From NCBI GenBank assembly GCA_965220665.1, contig CBDCQQ010000005.1, positions 2,480,001 through 2,544,000 of the forward strand: a stretch of 64,000 nt of DNA. The letters run 5' to 3'. The translations under genes and the position numbers were made by a program. Below the pieces are notes generated by a model. That model was not told the origin of the DNA and did no database searches. It saw nothing but the letters and a program-made list of their open reading frames with translations. Of the stretch, positions 45,233 through 52,385 are shown one piece after another. Source of the DNA: JAJDZL01 sp965220665 (GTDB taxonomy: Bacteria; Pseudomonadota; Gammaproteobacteria; Arenicellales; JAJDZL01). Position 1 is the stretch's first letter. Each line of letters begins with the position of its first letter.

Positions 45233-45430
45233 TTATTTTGTTTTGCGCGGCACTTTGCCATCGGGTCTTTCGTAGCGTCTGCCAATCTTCATCGGTGGTG
45301 TCGCCAACATCCGACTAGCCTGTCGCTTGGCACACAAATGCTGTTCTAGGCTAATTGCGGCCGCGCCGTCTTCGCTGGTGCCGGAGCGCTTCATATCAGT
45401 GCAATCGGCCATTCTCGCCTCATTCGTTGG
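45233..45430 (-). repeat. Direct repeat right of the R-M operon, with coding remnant
   Basis: The part 45322-45411 matches 37040-37129. On the minus strand it reads MADCTDMKRSGTSEDGAAAI, then SLEQHLCAKRQASRM and a basic tail ending RKTK at 45233. The left copy encodes a related peptide. The protein family was not recognised. No ribosome site supports expression, so it is listed as a repeat and coding remnant. Confidence 0.65.
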
Positions 45431-45532
45431 CATATAAAAAACTGGAGCAGGAATAGTGCAATTCCGTTCTCCGTGTTCAAGGACCAAAAAGCGAAAGTTT
45501 CGAAATAAAGCGTAACTATGTCTAGATGCCCA

Positions 45533-45778
45533 GTCATTCAACTAATGTCGGGTAAAGACGCTTCAGCCTGATTCGCGCATCGTCCGACGTGAACTGCCAG
45601 TCGCCTTTCGACTCCAGACGATCCCGATCAGCCTGCTAGGTGGGGGTGTAATTGAATGTCTTGCGTAGAGTCTTACACAAGGCTTTCAAGCACGCTGTAT
45701 GCCACTCTGTCCGATCAAATAACGCATCTACAAAAGGAACTTTGGTGAGTAGTTCAAACACATCATCGTACGCTTTTT
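45533..45778 (-). pseudogene. C-terminal transposase-like fragment (possibly IS630)
   Basis: The minus-strand frame reads QKAYDDVFELLTKVPFVDAL, FDRTEWHTACLKALCKTLRK, TFNYTPT, an amber stop, then QADRDRLESKGDWQFTSDDA and RIRLKRLYPTLVE before a TGA. The ending resembles C-termini of IS630-type transposases as I remember them, so the name is tentative. One internal stop and the missing N-terminus show it is dead. Confidence 0.4.
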
Positions 45779-45797
45779 GTTTGTTGCCACTCTCTCT

Positions 45798-46610
45798 TCA
45801 AGAGTAAATTCCCAAGTCTGAATATCTTGATTTTAACTTGGTCGTATGAACCATCTTCGAATTCAATTTCCAACTTCGACAAAATGCATTCATCACACAT
45901 CTCACATCCATCGCATTTTTTTCACTGAGTTGTACAGGATCGTACAAGAATCGGATCGCAGCAAGCATTCCTCGATGGATTCTTTCGCTCGGATTAAGCG
46001 CTAAACTCAATCTTTCAAAATTAAATTGATTATCTTTCAGTGTATGGTTGTCTTGTTCCGATAATTTAGTTCTTGTCGGAGCATGACTTATCAAGACGCT
46101 GATGTCTTCTCGAATTTGATTGATCCATTTCTGCCTGTTTTTGGTCTTTGCTTTGAGATTTATTTGGTAGTAAACAGAAACTGCACCGATTAAGAAGGTA
46201 AGAAATGCCCCAATAGCAACATTTTCCTTAAGGAAATTATCCGCGTTCCCATTTGAGAGATTGTCAGAAGAATCACCTAAAATCAGACACAGGCTTCCAT
46301 ATATTATTGACAACAAACCAACAAAAACAATTAAATCAAAAAGTAGGTAATTGCGTGGACAACGAAATCTCCTAGTCCGTTTGCAACAAGTCTTGCAACT
46401 TTGATCTTTGTTCCAATTGATCGGATCTTTGTTTATTGCTTGCCTAATTTGGCACCACTCCATGTCTTCACATGGTCCCAATCCGGATTGGTCGTACCAT
46501 TTCAGCCGATAAACTCGAATGAATCGATGAGTAGCGAACAAAAGAACGAAACCAACTCCTATCAGCCACAACCCAATCAATATCCAATCAACCGAAAATT
46601 CCATATCCAA
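45798..46610 (-). CDS. Membrane protein of unknown function
   Basis: A 270-aa protein with three hydrophobic segments: WILIGLWLIGVGFVLLFAT near the start, LLFDLIVFVGLLSIIYGSL near residue 95 and IGAFLTFLIGAVSVYYQI near residue 140. A cysteine cluster (CKTCCKRTRRFRC) lies between the first two. A cytoplasmic helical part begins KTKNRQKWINQIREDISVLI. Base composition is AT-rich, unlike hsdR. Such small membrane proteins with a helical tail are common in defence islands, but no function can be claimed. Confidence 0.7.
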   Translation of the reverse strand: MDMEFSVDWILIGLWLIGVGFVLLFATHRFIRVYRLKWYDQSGLGPCEDMEWCQIRQAINKDPINWNKDQSCKTCCKRTRRFRCPRNYLLFDLIVFVGLLSIIYGSLCLILGDSSDNLSNGNADNFLKENVAIGAFLTFLIGAVSVYYQINLKAKTKNRQKWINQIREDISVLISHAPTRTKLSEQDNHTLKDNQFNFERLSLALNPSERIHRGMLAAIRFLYDPVQLSEKNAMDVRCVMNAFCRSWKLNSKMVHTTKLKSRYSDLGIYS

Positions 46611-46864
46611 AGCACAAAATCAAAATCAAATCAAAGAGAGATTCTGTAATTATTTCATTTTTTCTCAAATTCTGAACAGTTCATTCCCGCAAGTAGATAG
46701 CAAATTTCCTGCAAGCTTCGTTATTTCAATTCCTATATCGTGATCTTGAAGTACATCCTAAAGAATAATATGGATGCTATTAACCAGTGAGATTTCAAAA
46801 ATTAACCACCACTTTCCTTGAAGTAATTTAAGGAAAGTGTAAACCATTGGAGGTAGAAACACGC

Positions 46865-47095
46865 ATGGGCACTGATAGTAAAAAGACCAGATACATACGC
46901 ATCAACGTTTGGTTTAATGAGGAAAGCGGCAAAATACACATTTCCGCTCCGCACGTGCCTGGATTTAAGGTCACAACGGTAAATCGAAACCCCGAGAGCA
47001 TCCGCGGCCACCCTCAACTATATCGGAAACTTGCGCATTTCCTCCGAGACCAAGGTGCACCAGCTCCTGTTGATCTAGACGATATCGATACTTAG
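46865..47095 (+). CDS. Small conserved-looking protein of unknown function
   Basis: A 76-aa protein starting MGTDSKKTRYIRINVWFNEE and continuing with SGKIHISAPHVPGF and a tail LAHFLRDQGAPAPVDLDDID. GGAGG lies 11 nt before ATG 46865; TTG 46847 would add six residues. The block IHISAPHVPGF recalls HicB-like folds, but no toxin partner adjoins it. I do not recognise the family. Confidence 0.6.
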   Translation: MGTDSKKTRYIRINVWFNEESGKIHISAPHVPGFKVTTVNRNPESIRGHPQLYRKLAHFLRDQGAPAPVDLDDIDT

Positions 47096-47259
47096 GGTGA
47101 GCCAAATGCGCATGTAATCGACGCAATAGGTCTCGTGCTGATTGTTTGATGTTTTCCAGACTAGCATACAATCCACGCTAAAATTCACATCCTGAACAAA
47201 CCAAGAACACCAAGGGTTAGACCAGAATAAGACGAGATGACTACTAATTTCTTCTTGAA

Positions 47260-47859
47260 TCAGGTTTTGTAAGTCTTGAGAAATTTGAGAAATTTGCCAA
47301 ACGCAAAAAGCGCCTTGTCAACGTCGCGTGGCTTGCTTTCTTTAAAATTATCCTTAAAGAAGGGTTTGTAGTTATCTATGTAGTTTTCATACTTTTTACG
47401 GTTGTTCTTTTCATCTTCAGGAATTTTGCCTGTCTCTATATACATATACATCATTGCTCTGTAAGTATGTTGGTCGTATATAGGCCATTCCTCCGGGTAA
47501 AGACAATGTAGAAAGAATATGTTCCAAATTGCACCGCCCTCTTTACGATTCAGATATTTCTTCTCTGCTTTTTCGATAATCTGTTCTTTCTCACAATTTC
47601 TAACGCAATCACTATTCAGCCACTCTATCTTCTCATTAATGTTTATTTGTTGGCTTTCAGAGAGTTTCTTGTGACCATTCTTCCAAACAAACAATTTCTT
47701 TAGCGACTCATTTTCATTTTCTTTTGTTAAATCCTTGTCTATATGACACTTGTAAACTGTTTCGTTTCCATACCGATATTTCTCTTTCCAATAATCAACG
47801 AATTCTTTGCAATTGTTCTTGGAAAATTCAACACAAAATTTTTCAACACTAAATTGCAT
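47260..47859 (-). CDS. Unknown 199-aa protein, paired with a small membrane protein
   Basis: A soluble, Lys/Glu-rich and strongly AT-rich coding sequence. A conserved-looking block is GGAIWNIFFLHCLYPEEWPI followed by YDQHTYRAMMY. This helix-rich pattern recalls the helical core of some DNA glycosylase-like proteins, but the resemblance is weak and I claim no function. The gene starts 4 bp after the stop of the membrane protein gene, so they are probably co-translated. Confidence 0.65.
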   Translation of the reverse strand: MQFSVEKFCVEFSKNNCKEFVDYWKEKYRYGNETVYKCHIDKDLTKENENESLKKLFVWKNGHKKLSESQQININEKIEWLNSDCVRNCEKEQIIEKAEKKYLNRKEGGAIWNIFFLHCLYPEEWPIYDQHTYRAMMYMYIETGKIPEDEKNNRKKYENYIDNYKPFFKDNFKESKPRDVDKALFAFGKFLKFLKTYKT

Positions 47860-47863
47860 TCCA

Positions 47864-48124
47864 TCACCTTTGGCAGACGCTTGACAAATTGATCATACGA
47901 ACAAATGGCTCGTTAGTTCCAGAGCGAATTGTATACACATTAAGAATAAGATTAATACTGAAAAATGCACCGAGAAAATAGTAGAGAAAAGGCACAGGGT
48001 TAGAAGAATTTGGTGAATTTTGAAAAGTCTTAGCAGTTTCAGAATGAGATTTACTTAAAATTCTTACAACCCCATCAAAATTCGCACTAGTTAAGTCAAC
48101 ATCGCCAAATATAACACTCGTCAT
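47864..48124 (-). CDS. Small single-span membrane protein
   Basis: From ATG 48124 it encodes 86 aa, MTSVIFGDVDLTSANFDGVV through a Ser/Asn-rich linker to one hydrophobic segment, VPFLYYFLGAFFSINLILNV, near the C-terminus. The frame extends upstream to 48235, but those residues look non-coding. No ribosome site is clear. It is listed because it lies 4 bp before the 199-aa gene on the same strand. Confidence 0.5.
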   Translation of the reverse strand: MTSVIFGDVDLTSANFDGVVRILSKSHSETAKTFQNSPNSSNPVPFLYYFLGAFFSINLILNVYTIRSGTNEPFVRMINLSSVCQR

Positions 48125-48337
48125 AATGGCGATATTGGGATTGGTGTAACCTAAATCGCTCCTAGTGCATATTCTGGAGATATGTGAACACGATTCCGGT
48201 GAAAGTGAACAGATGTGTTGACCGTTAGGATACATCTAGGCTCGGTCCATGTATTATCGGCATGAAAACGTGCGAATTGGTTTATGAATTCGCACCGTTG
48301 AGCGTTTGGCGGCTGGGCTAAGAGGTTTGGATGATAT

Positions 48338-48461
48338 CGGCAGCAGTATGTCAAGCCCTATGTGAAGACCACCAAGAATGACGCTGACGGTACCCAGGCG
48401 GGTCTATGTGTCACTGTGCTGTCCGAGGATGCATTTGTTGTTGTACCTCAATTCATGATCG
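48338..48461 (+). pseudogene. IS110-family transposase fragment
   Basis: The frame reads QQYVKPYVKTTKNDADGTQA followed by a degraded stretch ending VVVPQF. YVKPYVKT-x-KNDA-x-DA is the signature of IS110 transposases. Only about 40 codons remain and the upstream sequence is frame-shifted. The rest of 48236-48608 holds nothing recognised except AT-rich DNA before the recombinase. Confidence 0.6.
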
Positions 48462-48608
48462 TTTACTGACTCTAAACATTTTTATTAAGTTTTCCGCACG
48501 AAATATGTCATTTATTGACGTATACGATGATGCTGAGCAACAGTTTATGGGAATATCGCATGTATTTCCGATAAAATAATAGATACATTATATGTTTTAT
48601 TTTGAATT

Positions 48609-48788
48609 ATGAATCCACAACAATTATTCAATAACGAGCACTCTTTCGATGCCAATTCGAACGATGTTTTCGATGAGTTAATCGATCACATCGGAAGTTT
48701 ACTTGCCGACGAGTATTTTCAGATTATGGAAGGCGAAAGACAAGCCCAAAGTGATGACGAAAAAAAGATCATCGGAGAATTATCATGA
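48609..48788 (+). CDS. Small acidic protein coupled to the recombinase
   Basis: A 59-aa protein starting MNPQQLFNNEHSFDANSNDV and continuing FDELIDHIGSLLADEYFQIM, then a charged tail. Its TGA overlaps the recombinase ATG (ATGA at 48785-48788). It is short and strongly acidic, with an amphipathic helix in the middle. Coupling suggests a helper or control role for the recombinase; no family was recognised. Confidence 0.6.
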   Translation: MNPQQLFNNEHSFDANSNDVFDELIDHIGSLLADEYFQIMEGERQAQSDDEKKIIGELS

Positions 48789-50491
48789 AAGCCGCTATCT
48801 ACGCCCGCTACAGTTCGGAACATCAACGCCCACAGAGCATCGAAGATCAAATTTCAACCTGTCGAAAATTTGCAGTTGTTAATGAATTTTCCATCGATGA
48901 AAATCATATTTACTCGGATGAAGCAAAGTCAGGGGCGAGTAGTGATCGCGATGGTCTTAATTCGTTAAGTACGGCTGCACGTAACCATCACTTTCAAATT
49001 GTCCTGGTAGATGATCTATCGCGCCTGGCACGAAATAATTTCCTAATGCTTACAGTGTTGGCTGATTTGAACTTCGAAGGAATAAGAGTAATATCAGTGG
49101 CCGATGGTTTGGACAGTGACGATCAAGAGTCAACTCTTGGAATCCAAATTAGAGGAATTTTTAATGAGCTTCAATTGCAGGACCTCAAGAAGAAGACGAT
49201 GAGAGGCATGATCGGACAAAAAGAACGTGGGTTTTCAGCGGGTGAACGCACGTTTGGCTATAAATCGGTTCCGGTAGGAGAATATCGTTTAGATTCAAAA
49301 GGGCAGGAAAGACCTGACGGATACAAGAAGGTAATTGACCCTAGCGCATCTGCGATCGTATTGAGAATCTTTGAACTCTATCGCAACGGATCTTCAATCA
49401 ACGGGATAGTAAAAATATTGAACCAAGAAAATGTGCCGACTCCAAATAACAACACAAAAGCATGGTCAGCTGGAACGGTTAGCCGTATTGTCAAAAATGA
49501 AAAATATATAGGGAAGTGGATTTGGAACAAAACCGGAACTCGTCGTGATCCTCGAACTGGACGTCAAAAGAAATTCACTAAGCCGGAATTGGAATGGGTC
49601 ATTAAATTCGACGAAAGTTTACGTATTGTTCCACAAGATATTTGGGATGAAGTTCAGACCCGACGAGATGAGCGCAAAAGGTCTTGGCCCGGAGGAAAAG
49701 GCAAGCGTGGATTTGTAAGCAAAAAAGGAAGTGTAGAGAAGCACTTTCCCAAGGATCTGTTCTCAGGTGCCATGACCTGCAAAAAGTGCGGATCTGCAAT
49801 AGGAAAAGTTAGCGGGAAAAGTGGAGGATATTATGGCTGTCTTGGAACAAAGACCGGCAAATGCAATAACAAAGTCAACGTGAGACGAACTGTTTTGGAG
49901 AATTTAATCCTTGACGAAGTCAAATATTTACTTTCTGATCCTGTAAATATTCAACGTGTTCTCACAAGCGTTGCAAAGAAAATGCAGAAACTATACTCGG
50001 ATTTTCCAAACCAAATTTCTCGGAAAGAGAAAGAACTAGCATCTGAAGAGAGAAAGCTTAACAACTTCATAGAATTTATCGGTGAAGGGAAAGGCACCCG
50101 GTCGATCAACCACGCGTTGATAGAATGTGAGAACAAAATAGACGAATTAAAAAATAAAATTCATGTTCTCCAAACATCTTATGCAAAAACGATTCAGGTA
50201 CCACCAATCGCGTGGATTGAAGATCGACTCATTCATATTCAAAAGCTACTCGAACAGAACGTTTCTCAATCTGCAATGGTGTTAAGAAAATTGCTCGGAC
50301 CAATTGAACTCGAACCCGTAAATCCAGCAACTGGTAGGTCATACTACGTAGCACATACGAACTTTGAGTCAATTTACATAGTGGATAGAAAATCCGCACC
50401 TAAACCAATGGATAAAGGTGCGAATCAATATTGCTGGCGCTCCCTAGGGGAATCGAACCCCTGTTGCCGGCTTGAGAGGCCGATGTCCTGA
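48785..50491 (+). CDS. Large serine recombinase (island integrase), C-terminus replaced by tRNA-encoded residues
   Basis: A serine integrase of 568 aa in the integrated state. The N-terminal resolvase domain shows the catalytic Ser in IYARYSSEHQ and Arg in VDDLSRLARNN. Next come a recombinase domain (about residues 170-310), a zinc ribbon (TCKKCGSAIG...GCLGTKTGKC, about 330-360) and a coiled coil (about 400-470). From residue 551 (WRS) the frame runs over the right core into tRNA-Glu, adding LGESNPCCRLERPMS, clearly not native. Joining the two cores continues the frame at 35666 into an HTH tail. It is preceded by an overlapping 59-aa gene. Confidence 0.9.
   Translation: MKAAIYARYSSEHQRPQSIEDQISTCRKFAVVNEFSIDENHIYSDEAKSGASSDRDGLNSLSTAARNHHFQIVLVDDLSRLARNNFLMLTVLADLNFEGIRVISVADGLDSDDQESTLGIQIRGIFNELQLQDLKKKTMRGMIGQKERGFSAGERTFGYKSVPVGEYRLDSKGQERPDGYKKVIDPSASAIVLRIFELYRNGSSINGIVKILNQENVPTPNNNTKAWSAGTVSRIVKNEKYIGKWIWNKTGTRRDPRTGRQKKFTKPELEWVIKFDESLRIVPQDIWDEVQTRRDERKRSWPGGKGKRGFVSKKGSVEKHFPKDLFSGAMTCKKCGSAIGKVSGKSGGYYGCLGTKTGKCNNKVNVRRTVLENLILDEVKYLLSDPVNIQRVLTSVAKKMQKLYSDFPNQISRKEKELASEERKLNNFIEFIGEGKGTRSINHALIECENKIDELKNKIHVLQTSYAKTIQVPPIAWIEDRLIHIQKLLEQNVSQSAMVLRKLLGPIELEPVNPATGRSYYVAHTNFESIYIVDRKSAPKPMDKGANQYCWRSLGESNPCCRLERPMS
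50435..50456. other. attR, right end of the island in the tRNA 3' end
   Basis: The core TGGCGCTCCC (50435-50444) is the reverse complement of the encoded CCA, discriminator and acceptor strand of tRNA-Glu. Sequence to the right is the undisturbed tRNA gene; to the left is the recombinase coding region. Confidence 0.8.
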
Positions 50492-50509
50492 CCGCTAGAC
50501 GAAGGGAGC
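50435..50509 (-). tRNA. tRNA-Glu (anticodon CTC), CCA encoded
   Basis: A full cloverleaf can be drawn on the minus strand. The acceptor arms are GCTCCCT and AGGGAGC, the anticodon loop is CTCTCAA between TCGGC and GCCGG, and the T arm is AGGGG-TTCGATT-CCCCT. Discriminator G and CCA follow. The island restores the 3' end on insertion, so the tRNA stays functional. The recombinase frame ends inside it on the opposite strand. Confidence 0.95.
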
Positions 50510-50574
50510 GGTTAATCTACTTCATTACACCAATTAAATAGTATCACACATTCACCTATTCAATAGCCTGGTCA

Positions 50575-51843
50575 ATGAAGCGCGCAGACTTAACCCCAAG
50601 AATCATCTTGAGTTCAGAGAACGGAATTGATCGCGGCCTGATCAGTCCGAAAGCCATTGAGGTGGTTGATAACCTTAAATCCGCCGGGTATTCGAGCGAG
50701 CTCGTTGGTGGTTGTGTAAGAGACTTGCTACTAGGTAGGAAGCCGAAAGATTTCGATGTCACAACTAATGCCCGACCAGAAGAGGTTCGCACCTTGTTTC
50801 GTCGTTGTGAAGTTTTTGGACGAAGATTTCAGATTGCGCAGGTGCGTATCAAAAATGAAGTGATTCAGGTTGCGACGTATCGAAGATCTCCAACAAAAAA
50901 GTCACGGCGTCGGGGTTCCAAATTTGTTTCACTCAATGGAAAGATCATCAAAGACAATCTCTTCGGCAATATCCAGCAAGACGCGTTTCGCAGAGATCTC
51001 ACAATAAACTCCCTCTACTTACACCCCTCTGATATGCGCATTGTCGATTACACAGGAGGGTATGAGGATGCCAGGAATGGTATCGTACGTATTATTGGTA
51101 GTCCTGCAGAACGCTATAGGGAAGATCCCGTACGGATGCTCCGTGCAATTCGTTTCGCATCGCTTCCAGGATTCTCATTTGACAGTGCGACAGAGAAAGA
51201 GCTCTCAGTTTATGCGCATTTGCTCTCTGGCATATCAAACTATCGATTGAGCGATGAACTGAGCAAGCTGCTGTTTAACGGCCGCGCCCGTGCGACACTT
51301 GAATTGTTGCATCAGCACGAAATTCTGCGAATTCTGTTTCCATCTTACAAGTGGCTGAAAGCGGGAATGAACGGCAATCATGGTGTGATTGACTGGATGC
51401 GCCTTATATTGGACGCAACGGATGAGCGAATACTAAGTGGTGAGCACACTAGCCTCGCATTTACAATGTCAGCGATACTCTGGCCAAATTTTAACAATTC
51501 ACTGACAAAGCGATCACGACGAAGGCGCAATTATCCCTTCCATGTCGCAAGGGATATACTCCATCATCAGAACATACGCACCTACATTGCTGGAAACGTT
51601 GTGCAACGAATTGAAGCAATCTGGCTGTTTCAAAAGATTCTCGAAACTGAAGTTGCAACAGAAGGCACCAGGCTTGTTCAAAGTGAGAATTTTCGACCAG
51701 CATTGAGATTATTCGAGTTACGAAGCAAAGTAGGGGAGGTGGAACGTCGAAAGTGTCGGGCGTGGGTTAAACTTCGAGACCAGCTGGTAGATGAACCGCA
51801 ACCCCGAATGAAAAGGTACAGAAATCGGCCAAGGTGGCGCTGA
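50575..51843 (+). CDS. pcnB: Poly(A) polymerase PcnB
   Basis: A 422-aa nucleotidyltransferase that adds 3' poly(A) to RNAs and promotes their decay. The catalytic block reads ELVGGCVRDLLLGRKPKDFD, with the two Asp of the DxD site in DFDVTTNA. The RNA-binding region shows REDPVRMLRAIRFAS. The C-terminus is basic (RMKRYRNRPRWR). It is followed by folK with a short overlap, the usual gammaproteobacterial order. A CCA-adding enzyme is less likely given the length and neighbour. Confidence 0.92.
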   Translation: MKRADLTPRIILSSENGIDRGLISPKAIEVVDNLKSAGYSSELVGGCVRDLLLGRKPKDFDVTTNARPEEVRTLFRRCEVFGRRFQIAQVRIKNEVIQVATYRRSPTKKSRRRGSKFVSLNGKIIKDNLFGNIQQDAFRRDLTINSLYLHPSDMRIVDYTGGYEDARNGIVRIIGSPAERYREDPVRMLRAIRFASLPGFSFDSATEKELSVYAHLLSGISNYRLSDELSKLLFNGRARATLELLHQHEILRILFPSYKWLKAGMNGNHGVIDWMRLILDATDERILSGEHTSLAFTMSAILWPNFNNSLTKRSRRRRNYPFHVARDILHHQNIRTYIAGNVVQRIEAIWLFQKILETEVATEGTRLVQSENFRPALRLFELRSKVGEVERRKCRAWVKLRDQLVDEPQPRMKRYRNRPRWR

Positions 51844-52355
51844 TGACAGCGAACTGGAAATATGCTTATGTTGGCATAGGCAGCAATCTTGGAAATTCTG
51901 AGCAACAGGTCCTCAACGCAATGGAAGTCTTAAATCAGCAGGATAAGTGTCGAGTCTGTGATCGTTCCTCTCTTTACTTCACCGCTCCAATTGGATTTGA
52001 AGATCAGCCAGACTTTGTCAATGCAGTCTGTAAGCTTAGAACTGAAATGGGTCACTGGGAACTTTTAGAACTTTTGCTGAAAATCGAAACTGAATTTGGT
52101 AGAGTCAGAACTGGACAAATCAATGGCCCGCGTTCGATCGACCTAGACTTGCTGCTTTATGAAGGACAGACCTGCAACACCGAGAGACTCGAACTGCCGC
52201 ATCCACGAATGCACGAACGCCGGTTTGTTCTGGAGCCATTACTCGAAATTGATTCAGATATTTTCATTCCAGGCCGGGGCAGGGGAATTGACCTTCTCGC
52301 CTCCTGTGCTCATCAGCAAGTTGCGAAACAGAATAAAGTAAACGAAAATTTATAA
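51843..52355 (+). CDS. folK: HPPK, 6-hydroxymethyl-7,8-dihydropterin pyrophosphokinase
   Basis: A 170-aa folate biosynthesis enzyme that transfers pyrophosphate from ATP to the pterin. YVGIGSNLGNSEQQ at the start, then FGRVRTGQINGPRSIDLDLL with the metal-binding Asp pair, and LPHPRMHERRFVLEPL are diagnostic. The frame extends to GTG 51834, but ATG 51843 overlaps the pcnB stop and fits the family. Confidence 0.94.
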   Translation: MTANWKYAYVGIGSNLGNSEQQVLNAMEVLNQQDKCRVCDRSSLYFTAPIGFEDQPDFVNAVCKLRTEMGHWELLELLLKIETEFGRVRTGQINGPRSIDLDLLLYEGQTCNTERLELPHPRMHERRFVLEPLLEIDSDIFIPGRGRGIDLLASCAHQQVAKQNKVNENL

Positions 52356-52385
52356 CGAAATTTCAACTGAAGGAGAAGTTATCTC

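Larger units (their letters stand above)
35666..50444. mobile_element. Genomic island integrated in tRNA-Glu, with serine recombinase and type I R-M operon
   Basis: The island spans about 14.8 kb between two identical 10-bp cores TGGCGCTCCC (35666-35675 and 50435-50444). Similarity to the tRNA continues after the left core (19 of the first 22 bases match). The tRNA 3' end faces the island and the recombinase gene abuts the tRNA, the usual geometry of tRNA-targeted elements. Cargo: HTH pair, type I restriction-modification with an embedded protease/PIN pair, unknown genes and IS scraps. The R-M core is clearly more G+C-rich than the AT-rich edges, so the island was built in layers. Confidence 0.85.

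Noticed and set aside
45233..45541. A real 102-aa minus-strand gene
   Set aside because: The only conserved part is the direct repeat; the upstream residues look non-coding and there is no ribosome site.
50445..50491. The last residues of the recombinase (after WRS) as a natural C-terminus
   Set aside because: They are the antisense reading of the tRNA-Glu gene, a familiar artefact of frames that run into tRNA genes.
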